DNA of 64,000 bases from Bradyrhizobium guangdongense. Its GTDB lineage: Bacteria > Pseudomonadota > Alphaproteobacteria > Rhizobiales > Xanthobacteraceae. The notes beneath the pieces were generated by a model, which saw only the letters and a program-made list of their open reading frames with translations, ran no database searches and had not been told where the DNA came from. Positions within the stretch are counted from its first letter, which is position 1; each line of letters begins with the position of its first letter. A program made the translations under genes and the position numbers. The stretch lies in assembly GCF_004114975.1 (NCBI RefSeq), contig NZ_CP030051.1, positions 4,030,001 to 4,094,000 on the forward strand, given 5' to 3'. Shown one piece after another: positions 1 to 7,205 of this stretch.

Positions 1-877
1 CGTCGGATCCGGCAGGAGAATTGCCGGCATAGCGGCCGTCCTCGTCATAGGACACCTGCCGGGCATTCTGCAGCGCCCGCCCCCGGCCGCGGCTTGAGGC
101 CGACAGTTCCGAGGTTGCGTTGATCGAGGCGACGTCCGCCGAGGTATTACCGAGGCTGTAGGGCCGCCCCTCCGGCATCGGGACTTCGCCCCGGATGGCG
201 CCACGGCTAGAGGACGGCAGCTCCGGCACGAAGGGCCTTGCCGAGGCGACCCGGACCATCGAAGGCGACGGGGCCGGAACGCCGGTGCGCAGGGTCGCCA
301 TCAACTGGCGGTCGTCGGAGCCTTCGAGCGGCGCCCGGCCGACATATTCGACCCGGACCTTCGCAACGCCATTGCCTTTGAATTCAAGTAGTTCGGCGGC
401 TTTGTTCGAGACGTCGATGAGACGGTTGCCGTGATAGGGGCCACGATCATTGACGCGGACGATCAGCGACTTACCGTTGGAGAGGTTGGTCACGCGCGCA
501 TAGGACGGCATCGGCAGGGTCGGATGCGCCGCCGTCAGGGAGCCCATGTCGAACACTTCGCCATTGGCGGTCAGACGGCCGTGGAAATCGTCGCCGTACC
601 AGGACGCCATACCCTCGGCCCGGTAGTTGACGTCCTCCTCCGGCACATAGGTCCGGCCTCCCACCACATAGGGCTTGCCGACGCGATAGGTGCCGCCGCC
701 CTTGGGGACGGGATCGCCCCAGGCCACGACGCGCGGGCTCGACGACACGCCGTATTTGGGATCGACCCGGCTGGCGAACTTGTTGGAGGAAGCGCAATTG
801 GCGAGCGCGAGGCAAGTGCCGACCACCGCAACGCTGCGCGCGGCCCGCACCACCGAATCTGACCGTCGGATCCCCAT
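1..877 (-). CDS. rlpA: RlpA-like septal lytic transglycosylase lipoprotein (partial)
   Basis: Reading the minus strand from ATG at 877 gives an open frame of about 292 codons with no stop before the left edge, so the C-terminus is missing. Residues about 10-25 form a lipoprotein signal ending in a lipobox (LANC), so the protein should be anchored in the outer membrane. A double-psi beta-barrel follows, with the RlpA hallmark ASWYGDDFHGR and TANGE, then RVNDRGPY and RLIDVS. RlpA proteins cleave naked peptidoglycan glycan strands at the septum. The start was chosen because the lipobox lies directly behind it; an SD-like GGGG sits just upstream. The C-terminal SPOR domain often found in the family lies outside the window, if present. 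Confidence 0.88.
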   Translation of the reverse strand, partial: MGIRRSDSVVRAARSVAVVGTCLALANCASSNKFASRVDPKYGVSSSPRVVAWGDPVPKGGGTYRVGKPYVVGGRTYVPEEDVNYRAEGMASWYGDDFHGRLTANGEVFDMGSLTAAHPTLPMPSYARVTNLSNGKSLIVRVNDRGPYHGNRLIDVSNKAAELLEFKGNGVAKVRVEYVGRAPLEGSDDRQLMATLRTGVPAPSPSMVRVASARPFVPELPSSSRGAIRGEVPMPEGRPYSLGNTSADVASINATSELSASSRGRGRALQNARQVSYDEDGRYAGNSPAGSD

Positions 878-1243
878 TCGCCCCAAATACCATTTCGCCG
901 GAGACGGCCCCAATCCGCTTGGCTGCGGAGAGCATCGTCCGGTCCTCAAGCTCCGCGGCGGCCCACCACCGTCCCAGAGGTGGTAACGATAACGCAACCC
1001 GAACACGGCGGAAATGGGGAGCTCACAGCGTTCGCGCCGGGATGGTAAACAGGACGTCTAGCATTCTCCGTTGATCTACGGGGCGCGAGGGCCTCCGCAC
1101 CGCCTCCTCTGTGCCAGTCCCGCACAAGCTGTTGCGCCAAAAGCTCACTCGACCCCTGATATCACGCGCTTCACCGGAATTCTTTTGACTGTGCAAGGTC
1201 GCCCGCGTCTTCTCGCGTGCAGGGGCGGGATTGGAATTTAACG
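878..1243. other. Intergenic region upstream of rlpA, no gene seen
   Basis: This 366-base stretch separates leftward rlpA from a small rightward frame. Frames that cross it are rich in Arg, Pro and Ala and have neither a ribosome site nor recognisable protein character. It probably holds the rlpA promoter, but no clear promoter boxes can be picked out by eye. Confidence 0.5.
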
Positions 1244-1333
1244 ATGATCGAGACGGTTTCGGCACTGATGGGTCTGGTAAGCGCGGGGATCTTCCTGGCC
1301 CATGCGTTTGAAGGCTACCGCACGAGGGCCTGA
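1244..1333 (+). CDS. Small one-helix membrane protein (29 aa)
   Basis: ATG at 1244 opens a 29-codon frame with a continuous hydrophobic stretch (ALMGLVSAGIFLAHAFE) and a short basic tail. A GGAA ribosome-site-like sequence lies about 8 bases upstream. It reads like the tiny single-helix proteins common in Bradyrhizobium intergenic regions. No function is known. It could be chance coding, but the clean hydrophobic-then-basic composition supports a real gene. Confidence 0.45.
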   Translation: MIETVSALMGLVSAGIFLAHAFEGYRTRA

Positions 1334-1436
1334 CGGCACTCGCGCGGGCGACATTGCATCACCTCTTCAAGACGGCGCGTTCGGACAATTTTAATCAATC
1401 CGATCGAGCATCGAAGACGAGAGCAGCAGGTGTCCC

Positions 1437-1535
1437 ATGCGCAAACATGACCTCGTATCCGATGGCTTTCTGGCTTTGACCGCTGGCGGTCTGGTCCTGC
1501 TCTGCTCGAGCCTCGTGGCCTTGGCCTTCGGCTGA
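1437..1535 (+). CDS. Small one-helix membrane protein (32 aa)
   Basis: ATG at 1437 follows GCAGG by 6 bases and opens a 32-codon frame ending in TGA at 1533. A charged start (MRKHDLVSD) precedes one hydrophobic segment (LALTAGGLVLLCSSLVALAF). It lies 100 bases after another micro-protein of the same kind. Function unknown. Confidence 0.4.
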   Translation: MRKHDLVSDGFLALTAGGLVLLCSSLVALAFG

Positions 1536-1572
1536 TCCATCGAACCCAAGAATGCCGCGGCGTGCGCGCCGC

Positions 1573-1860
1573 TCAGCGCAACCCCAGCGGCGATCTGCGA
1601 TAGAGGCTGCCGCGCGCTTCACCGAGGCAAACGAAGCTGCCGTCGAAGCCTTGGGCATAGAGCTTCTGCCCCTTGCGGTAGTAGACGCCCTTCCTGAAAT
1701 CCAGCCATACCACGACGTCGCCGGGGCAATGCCGCTGGGCCTGCGCCTCAAAGCGGAACGGCGTCAGCGGTGTCGCGGAGACCTTGCCGGCGCCGAGAAC
1801 AATCGCTGCGCTCGCGAGCGCGAGCCTGCCAATCCATTTGCCAAAGCCGCCGCGCAGCAC
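1573..1860 (-). CDS. Small secreted protein with WLDFRKGVYY motif (95 aa)
   Basis: The protein has an N-terminal signal peptide (hydrophobic residues about 11-28, cleavage likely near KVSA-TP). The mature part of about 65 residues contains two cysteines (HCPGD and FVCLGE) and the phrase VVWLDFRKGVYYRKGQ. This pattern recurs in small periplasmic proteins of Bradyrhizobium and relatives, where a cell-surface or periplasmic role is assumed but not shown. The paired cysteines could form a disulfide. It lies next to the ATPase inhibitor gene on the same strand, 60 bases downstream. Confidence 0.65.
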   Translation of the reverse strand: MLRGGFGKWIGRLALASAAIVLGAGKVSATPLTPFRFEAQAQRHCPGDVVVWLDFRKGVYYRKGQKLYAQGFDGSFVCLGEARGSLYRRSPLGLR

Positions 1861-1920
1861 GGCCCGTCTCCCCTCAGCTCCCTGCGGTACGCCACGATAG
1901 CACGAAGATCGTACGCCGAA

Positions 1921-2250
1921 CTAACCGGCCTGCCGCGATGCGGCCTCGAGCTGCGCCAGCGCCTGATGCAGGCACTCCTGGAGTTTCTGCGCGACCTGCT
2001 CGCGGGAAATCCCCTTGGCAGCGAGGTCGGCCGAGACCTTGTTCAGGGTCTCGTCCATCGTCTGGCTCGCCAGATTCTCCGTGACCAGCGCAGTCGCGTA
2101 AGCCGCCGCCGCGTCGCCCTCGAGTCCGAGCTGGCCGGCGGCCCACAGCCCGAGCAGCTTGTTCGACCGCGCCGCGGCCTTGAACATGAGCTCCTCCTCG
2201 TGGGCGAATTTGGCCTCAAAGCCCTGCTCGCGCTTGTCGAACGTGGTCAT
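1921..2250 (-). CDS. F1F0-ATPase inhibitor subunit zeta (DUF1476)
   Basis: This 109-residue protein begins MTTFDKREQGFEAKFAHEEE and continues FKAAARSNKLLGLWAA, the hallmark of the DUF1476 family. In alphaproteobacteria these are the zeta subunits that bind the F1 part of ATP synthase and block ATP hydrolysis by inserting an N-terminal helix. The start at 2250 follows GGAG by 6 bases; an upstream in-frame ATG at 2397 would add 49 residues without family character. The C-terminal half is a predicted helical bundle. It stands alone, not in an ATP synthase operon, as is usual for the family. Confidence 0.88.
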   Translation of the reverse strand: MTTFDKREQGFEAKFAHEEELMFKAAARSNKLLGLWAAGQLGLEGDAAAAYATALVTENLASQTMDETLNKVSADLAAKGISREQVAQKLQECLHQALAQLEAASRQAG

Positions 2251-2489
2251 GGTCAGCTCCATTTGCGTTGTGCCGAGGGGATCCCGATGGGGAGTGAAAT
2301 TCTCCGTGGTTCTCGTCAATTGAGGATCATTTGAAGCTTCCGACCGAAGGCAGGCGCCGTCAAGCCGCCGGTCGGACCGGGGCGGCGGCAGCGTCACGTT
2401 CGGACCAGCTCCAGCGCCTAAATGATATATTTACGATTCGTTAAGCAGACTCACGGCCGCATGATCCCGGGAAAATCGAGAGCCGATGC

Positions 2490-2717
2490 ATGAACAGAGA
2501 GCTTCGGGAATTTCGACGGCTTGAGCGCGTGTGCCTGGAGCAGGCCGCGCTGTCGACCATGGACCTCGCGCGGTCGGGCCTGCTCAAGGTTGCCGATGAT
2601 TGCCGCCTCGCGGCCGAAGCCATCGAGTCACAGCCGGTGCATCGCGGGGCCATCGGCCTCGCCGTCGAGGCCCTCAGGCTGGTGCTGACGGTCGCCCGCC
2701 CTCCCCGCCGGCACTGA
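2490..2717 (+). CDS. Small helical protein of unknown function (75 aa)
   Basis: The frame encodes a mostly helical 75-residue protein (RLERVCLEQAALSTMD, LLKVADDCRLAAEAIE). The pattern resembles small host proteins in which one helix carries a Cys and Gln and a second packs as a coiled-coil hairpin. No signal peptide, enzyme motif or helix-turn-helix is visible. The preceding 90 bases are AT-richer than the surroundings and could hold a promoter. Chance coding cannot be excluded. Confidence 0.45.
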   Translation: MNRELREFRRLERVCLEQAALSTMDLARSGLLKVADDCRLAAEAIESQPVHRGAIGLAVEALRLVLTVARPPRRH

Positions 2718-2738
2718 CGCCTGGCCGGGCAAGTCCGA

Positions 2739-2930
2739 TCAGCCTTTCGCTGCAGCCGCCTCTCGCGCCAGCCGCTCGGCCTTCAGCCGCTCGCGATTGG
2801 CGTGAAATGCCTTCTGCGCCTCCTCATGGTCGCGCATGGCCTTCTCGGCCTCTATCCGGCGAGCCGCATCGCGGGCCTGGCGCTGTTCGGGAGTCAGGGG
2901 TTTGCGTCGGAAGGAAAGGTCTTCAGTCAT
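2739..2930 (-). CDS. Small charged helical protein under an EcfG-type promoter (63 aa)
   Basis: The protein is almost one continuous charged helix (LTPEQRQARDAARRIEAEKA, then NRERLKAERLAREAAA), as in small cytoplasmic stress proteins of Bradyrhizobium. The ATG at 2930 was chosen because a perfect GGAAC-N16-CGTT promoter lies at 2939-2963 on the same strand. That promoter places the transcript start within a few bases of the ATG, so the mRNA may be leaderless. An in-frame extension to 3077 would cross the promoter and a dispersed repeat and has no protein character. Function unknown. Confidence 0.6.
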   Translation of the reverse strand: MTEDLSFRRKPLTPEQRQARDAARRIEAEKAMRDHEEAQKAFHANRERLKAERLAREAAAAKG

Positions 2931-2938
2931 GCCGAGGC

Positions 2939-2963
2939 AACGCGGCGGTGAGGAAAAGGTTCC
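2939..2963 (-). promoter_or_regulatory. EcfG (general stress sigma) promoter, perfect match
   Basis: On the minus strand GGAAC (2963-2959), 16 bases, then CGTT (2942-2939) match the alphaproteobacterial EcfG consensus exactly in both boxes and spacing. The downstream ATG is at 2930, only about 9 bases after the -10 box. Confidence 0.6.
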
Positions 2964-2979
2964 ACTTCGCCCAAATCCC

Positions 2980-3002
2980 GAAAACAACCCCATGCACAGT
3001 AG
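2980..3002. repeat. Dispersed 23-bp repeat, copy 1
   Basis: These 23 bases, which contain CAACCCCATGCACAGTAG, recur exactly and in the same orientation at 56516-56538, 53 kb away. Both copies are non-coding or lie at the extreme 5' end of a doubtful frame. Copy 1 lies just upstream of the EcfG promoter at 2939-2963. A 23-base exact match is not expected by chance in a window of this size. Confidence 0.75.
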
Positions 3003-3122
3003 GTGGTGCACGTCGGAGCAAGGACTTACCGGCCCAACCGACCCGCCCCAGCAAAAACCCTTTGACGCGTCGGGCAAAACAGGAGCATAATGCTATTATT
3101 CCGAATTTTGAGGAACAAGGTT

Positions 3123-4394
3123 CTAGTCGAAATAAGTCGTATAGATCGGGTCGGTGCTCGCCTGGAATACGGAAAGCCCCTGCGGCATCGGCAGCGCCGC
3201 GTGTTGCGACAGGCTCAACAGCTGATCCTCAGCTTGTTTGATCGGCAAGAACTGCCATGGCGCGTCCACGCAGGCAAACATGCCCGACGATCGCTGCAGC
3301 AAGCGGAAACCCGATATCGTACCGTCGAAAAAGGTGGCTTGGTTGGCGTGGAATGGGCGCCATTTCTGGCGCTCGGAGTCGGTCCAGTCTGCCTGGACGA
3401 TGGCACCGGAAGCTGAACCCGTCAGGTACCGGTTGGTCGCAGTGAAGCGCATGCGGAAGCAGCCGCACTGGTCGCCGGACAACCGCTCGAACGCCACACT
3501 CTGCCCGGCGTCCTTGCCGAATCCGACCGTCTCGCCCGGACCGGCCTGCAATCGATAATCGAGGGTCTCGTCATTCGCATCCGCGACGGCCACCCTCATC
3601 CAGCCAAGGTCGGTCGTGGTTGGCGTAACGTCGAAACGTCGAGCCGGAAGAGCTCGTGCTGCGCTCGCCGCCAGATCCTGCCACTCGGTTTGTGCTTCGG
3701 TGAGGCCCAGTTGGGCGATGAATTCCGGAGCGTATTCCACGTCCTGGCTCAAGGCGCGCGCGACACTGGCGGCATCGTCACCGAACGCCCTCCAGGCGCC
3801 TTCGACCTGCTCGAACACCGTGGTGGACTGAAGCATCGCCTGCTCCATCGGTCCCTGCGACTCGTAGGGGTCGACGTCCCAGATATTGTATTGTCGGTCG
3901 TATTGGACGATCCGCTGCACGATGACCTGAATCTGGGATGACAGCTGGTCGACGAGGACGGCGAGCGCCGCCCAGGTCTGCCTCTGCTCGCGAGCCTGCG
4001 AAACCAGGGCGTCGATGATCGAGACGGCTTGCTGCCGACTCTCGGGCTTGACGTCCGCGTTCGCGAGCAAGGCGCGCAGCGTTTGGCACGACGCCGAGGC
4101 GAGCGTGGAATAGCGCTGCAGGGCATTGATCGCTGCGATGGCCTGAGGCCGGACGGTGCCGAACCATCGTGCCGCCATCTGATGGGCGTCGGCACAGCAG
4201 CGTACCAGTGCCGCATCGGAGCCGCGTCCCGCAAGACGCATGTAGATGTTGACCCCCGACTGAGTGTCGGGAAGATCAAACAGCTTGAACATGATCCCGT
4301 CAGGTGCGCCGACATTGGCGAACGAGGCGACAAGTTCGGTGATGCGGGCCGGTCGCAGGCTTGAACCGGGTTGCTTGACGCCTACGTCACTCAT
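3123..4394 (-). CDS. Uncharacterised protein: long helical N-terminal region plus lectin-like C-terminal domain (423 aa)
   Basis: ATG at 4394 follows a strong AGGAGG by 8 bases. Residues about 1-235 are predicted to be long amphipathic helices with little charge patterning (SIIDALVSQAREQRQTWAAL, LVDQLSSQIQVIVQRIVQYD), as in helical-bundle pore-forming toxins. Residues about 255-420 change to beta-rich sequence with repeated aromatic blocks (FRMRFTATNRYLTG, QKWRPFHANQATFFDGT, GFRLLQRSSGMFACVD), as in beta-trefoil or fascin-like carbohydrate-binding domains. No signal peptide is visible. I do not recognise the family. The toxin-plus-lectin reading is inference from architecture only. It lies beside a broken NTPase gene and the left end of the integrated element. 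Confidence 0.7.
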   Translation of the reverse strand: MSDVGVKQPGSSLRPARITELVASFANVGAPDGIMFKLFDLPDTQSGVNIYMRLAGRGSDAALVRCCADAHQMAARWFGTVRPQAIAAINALQRYSTLASASCQTLRALLANADVKPESRQQAVSIIDALVSQAREQRQTWAALAVLVDQLSSQIQVIVQRIVQYDRQYNIWDVDPYESQGPMEQAMLQSTTVFEQVEGAWRAFGDDAASVARALSQDVEYAPEFIAQLGLTEAQTEWQDLAASAARALPARRFDVTPTTTDLGWMRVAVADANDETLDYRLQAGPGETVGFGKDAGQSVAFERLSGDQCGCFRMRFTATNRYLTGSASGAIVQADWTDSERQKWRPFHANQATFFDGTISGFRLLQRSSGMFACVDAPWQFLPIKQAEDQLLSLSQHAALPMPQGLSVFQASTDPIYTTYFD

Positions 4395-4573
4395 CTCCAA
4401 TCCTCCTGCTCAATCCGATCATGAAAGGGATCACGCCCCCGATCGGCTGCGGCCGCCGGGCCTTCGCTGGCCGGGTAGGCCACCTGATTTGCTGCTTCAT
4501 CAGCCGGGCGTCCGGATGGGAACGACGTTTGCACCCTTTGCAGCGCTAACTGCGTATGCGGCCCAGGCCTCCA

Positions 4574-4771
4574 TCAGCTCGCGACGCTTCGATAAGTCTT
4601 GCCAACGCCCCAAGGGCCACTCAGCAACACGGCATAATCGAAATCGCTGCCTTGATCGCAATAGTCCCTCCGCACACATTGAATCCGGGCGACACTACAC
4701 AACTCATTCGCGCTTTTATGCTTCTTTCGCGGCGAGCCCTTTTTGACGATGGGCTTTGAGGGGTGCTGCAC
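4574..4771 (-). pseudogene. Fragment of a KAP/P-loop NTPase gene
   Basis: A 65-codon minus-strand frame contains FDYAVLLSGPWGVGKTY at residues 44-60. This is a P-loop (GPWGVGKT) in the setting typical of KAP-family NTPases. The frame ends five codons later; the rest of the NTPase, including Walker B, is absent downstream. The part before residue 40 has no family character. It appears to be the relic of a larger gene, destroyed before or during rearrangements beside the tRNA-Ser site. KAP NTPases are often membrane-associated and some are linked to phage defence. Confidence 0.5.
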
Positions 4772-4927
4772 GTCCTTTGCCTGGTCACCGCCGCGACAGT
4801 TCGAATGTACCTGCCCCGTTCGGGCGAATCTTAAATTGCTAGACGCGTTTCAGAGGGCTGCTCTGGTTAGTCGACGCTGGTGAGTCAAAAGTTGAAAATG
4901 TTGAAATAAATGGATTTTTCGGCCTTG

Positions 4928-4949
4928 ACTGGCGGAAGGGGTGGGATTC
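4928..4949. repeat. attL core (22-bp direct repeat)
   Basis: The 22 bases match 23263-23284 exactly and correspond to the last part of tRNA-Ser(UGA): T-loop 3' half, T-stem, acceptor 3' strand, discriminator G, CCA and two further bases. Identity stops at 4950, which marks the crossover segment. This copy is a fragment; the full tRNA is at the other end. Confidence 0.85.
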
Positions 4950-5062
4950 AAAACAGTCTCCGCAGACATCCGAAGATGTACAAAAAGGCCTTATTTTCTC
5001 GAAGAAATTGCAAATTCGTCGTCTAGACACATCCGAAATTGTCCTCTATGTTCCAGCGCTAG

Positions 5063-5084
5063 TTTGTACGTAGAATTGTACAAA
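5063..5084. promoter_or_regulatory. Inverted repeat TTTGTAC-N8-GTACAAA before the integrase
   Basis: Arms at 5063-5069 and 5078-5084 are perfect 7-base inverses. A third copy of GTACAAA lies at 4978-4984. All sit in the AT-rich stretch between attL and the integrase start at 5099. They could be integrase arm-binding sites or an operator for integrase control. Confidence 0.4.
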
Positions 5085-5098
5085 GCCGGAGCATCACC

Positions 5099-6373
5099 GT
5101 GGCACGCGGCACAAATAAGCTCTCAGCGAAATTTATTGAACGCAAGGATCTGAAGCCCGGCCTCTACGGCGACGGCAACGGGCTCTATTTGCAAGTCAGC
5201 CCGTCCTACACAGAGGGAGATAAGCCGACCAAGAGCTGGGTCTTCCGATTCATGATCCGCGGCCGGGCTCGGAAGATGGGGCTCGGCGACATCGATCAAG
5301 TCAGCCTCAAGGACGCTCGCAAGCTGGCGCAGGCAAAGCGCCTGCTTGTTGTTGACGGCATCGACCCCATCGAGGACCGGAACGCCCGTAAGACCGCGCT
5401 GGTAGCCGAGCACGAGGCTCAGAAGGCCAAGGCAACAACCTTCCGCCAAATGGCTGAGTCCTACATCAAGGCCAACCAGGCCGGCTGGAAGAGCGCCAAA
5501 CATGGTGCTCAATGGGTGGCGACGCTGGAGACCTACGCCTATCCTACGATCGGCAACCTGCCCGTTGCTCTGGTTGATAAGAACCACGTCTTGAAAATCC
5601 TGGAGCCGATCTGGACAACCAAGACCGAAACGGCCAGCCGCGTTCGCGGACGCATCGAGAAGGTGCTCGACCGCGCCAAAGCGATGGGCCTCCGCGACGG
5701 CGAGAACCCTGCTCGGTGGACCGGCCACCTAGACCAGCTATTGCCCCGCAAATCTCAGGTGTCCCCCGTGGAGCACTTCGCTGCCCTGCCCTACAAGCAA
5801 TTGCCGGCGTTCATGGCGAAGCTTCGCAAGCGCGACGGCGTCAGCGCCCGCGCGCTTGAGTTCACCATTCTCAACGTCACGCGGACCGCCAACACGATCG
5901 GCGCCAAGTGGTCGCAGATCGACACCGAGGGAAAAACCTGGACGATTCCAGGCGAGCTGATGAAGGGCAAGAAGGGCAAGCGCCGGCCGGATCATGTAAT
6001 CCCCCTGTCTGATCGCGCCGTCGAGATCCTCGAAAACCTTCCTCGTGAGAAGGTTTTCGTTTTCCCTGGCGCCAAGGAAGGCGCTGGCATCAGCAACATG
6101 GCGATGGCGGAAACCCTCAAGGAAATGAAGGTTGATGTGACCGTGCACGGCTTCCGCTCCACGTTCAAGGATTGGGCCTCTGAGCAGACATCCTACGCTA
6201 ACGAGCTGACCGAAATGGCGATGGCTCACATTGTCAGCGACAAGACCGAGCGGGCTTATCGCCGGGGCGATCAGCGGGAGAAGCGCGTTCGTCTGATGCA
6301 GGACTGGGCGGACTACTGTGCGAGCGGCAGTTCCGTGCAGGATAACGTTGTGCCGATCAGGGTCCCGGCATGA
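5099..6373 (+). CDS. Tyrosine recombinase/integrase, P4 type
   Basis: The 424-residue protein has the N-terminal arm-binding domain of P4-type integrases (residues 1-95: LKPGLYGDGNGLYLQVSPS, WVFRF, MGLGD, LKDARKLAQAKRLL), a core-binding domain (about 110-205) and a C-terminal catalytic domain. Visible catalytic residues are R262 (TRTAN), HGFR at 350-353, H377 and Y387. It should cut and rejoin DNA at the tRNA-Ser 3' end. The start is GTG with GGAG upstream. It sits 150 bases inside attL and points into the element. The next gene overlaps its stop by 4 bases. The usual TRSGE box reads TRTAN here, a mild deviation. Confidence 0.93.
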   Translation: MARGTNKLSAKFIERKDLKPGLYGDGNGLYLQVSPSYTEGDKPTKSWVFRFMIRGRARKMGLGDIDQVSLKDARKLAQAKRLLVVDGIDPIEDRNARKTALVAEHEAQKAKATTFRQMAESYIKANQAGWKSAKHGAQWVATLETYAYPTIGNLPVALVDKNHVLKILEPIWTTKTETASRVRGRIEKVLDRAKAMGLRDGENPARWTGHLDQLLPRKSQVSPVEHFAALPYKQLPAFMAKLRKRDGVSARALEFTILNVTRTANTIGAKWSQIDTEGKTWTIPGELMKGKKGKRRPDHVIPLSDRAVEILENLPREKVFVFPGAKEGAGISNMAMAETLKEMKVDVTVHGFRSTFKDWASEQTSYANELTEMAMAHIVSDKTERAYRRGDQREKRVRLMQDWADYCASGSSVQDNVVPIRVPA

Positions 6374-6906
6374 GCAAAGAGATGATTGCCGAGATCGAGC
6401 GGTGGCGTGACAACCTGAGGGATGCCGCTAGCAGCACACTGAATGGCGGCGACGCCAGGACCGTCCGCGGTCTCTCGAAAATGCAGCGGCGCAATCCGCG
6501 CGATATTCCCGAGGCGGAACGGAGGATAATCGAGCGTGCGCGAAATCAGCTCTCCTCGCTCGACGAGTTGCTTAAGATCGCACAGTCGCTGCCGCACGAT
6601 CATCAGCGTGAGCACATGCTGCACTCATTATGGACCGCGGTCGGCGCGACGTTCGTGATCGCCAACCGAGCGCACGTAAATCCCATCGAGCAGGAGATCG
6701 TGCACAAAAGAACGGAGAAATCTCGTCAAGTTAAGAAAGTAAAAACCCATGATCCGCAAGCGGAGCGCATTAAGGCCGCGATAGCGAAGGCAGAAGAGGA
6801 AGACAAGAACAAGCCCGCTTGGGGCAAAAAGACCCGGATCGAAAATTCTGTTTCGAAGAAACTGAATATCTCCAGCAGGACCGTCCGCAGCTATTTCGGA
6901 AAATAG
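6370..6906 (+). CDS. Hypothetical protein with helix-turn-helix-like C-terminus (178 aa)
   Basis: It overlaps the integrase stop by ATGA and so is translationally coupled. The N-terminal 120 residues are helical and charged with no recognisable family. The last 35 residues (KKTRIENSVSKKLNISSRTVRSYFGK) look like a helix-turn-helix: a helix, a turn at NIS, then a recognition helix SRTVRSYF. A DNA-binding role in control of integration or the early region is plausible but inferred. No membrane segment or signal is visible. Confidence 0.7.
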   Translation: MSKEMIAEIERWRDNLRDAASSTLNGGDARTVRGLSKMQRRNPRDIPEAERRIIERARNQLSSLDELLKIAQSLPHDHQREHMLHSLWTAVGATFVIANRAHVNPIEQEIVHKRTEKSRQVKKVKTHDPQAERIKAAIAKAEEEDKNKPAWGKKTRIENSVSKKLNISSRTVRSYFGK

Positions 6907-6959
6907 CTCGGAAGCTCTGGATAGAAGGTGGCTCGATTGGCCGCCGGACATAAGCGAAA

Positions 6960-6998
6960 CCTCTGCGAACGCCGAAATTGTTCGGTTCAACGCAGAGG
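6960..6998 (+). promoter_or_regulatory. Hairpin that sequesters the alpA ribosome-binding site
   Basis: CCTCTGCG (6960-6967) pairs perfectly with CGCAGAGG (6991-6998). A nested CCGAA/TTCGG stem (6972-6976 and 6981-6985) closes a 4-base loop. The right arm contains AGAGG, the Shine-Dalgarno sequence for the ATG at 7005. When folded, the site is masked, so translation of the AlpA-like regulator could be controlled by RNA structure. Confidence 0.5.
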
Positions 6999-7004
6999 AC
7001 CAAA

Positions 7005-7202
7005 ATGTCAAAGCGATTTCTCCGCCTGCCCCAGGTCATGGAGGCAACCGGCATGCGCCGCTCGGCCATCTATGCAGGTATGGAGCATGGCGACTTCCCC
7101 AAGTCATTCCAGATCGGTACTCGGGCAGTCGCTTGGGCCGAAGACGATATTGATGCTTGGAAGCGCGCGAAACTCGAGGCCGCCGGCAAGGAGTTTGCGT
7201 AA
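7005..7202 (+). CDS. AlpA-family transcriptional regulator/excisionase-like
   Basis: The 65-residue protein begins MSKRFLRLPQVMEATGMRRS and has the winged-helix pattern of AlpA/phage regulators (LPQVMEATGMRRSAIYAGMEHGDFPKSFQIG, a turn, then VAWAEDDIDAWKRAK). AlpA proteins bind DNA near att sites and activate the integrase or early promoters of P4-like elements and satellites. ATG 7005 is preferred over an upstream start at 6978 because AGAGG lies 6 bases before it and the family starts here. The ribosome site lies in a hairpin arm (6960-6998). Confidence 0.85.
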   Translation: MSKRFLRLPQVMEATGMRRSAIYAGMEHGDFPKSFQIGTRAVAWAEDDIDAWKRAKLEAAGKEFA

Positions 7203-7205
7203 CCC

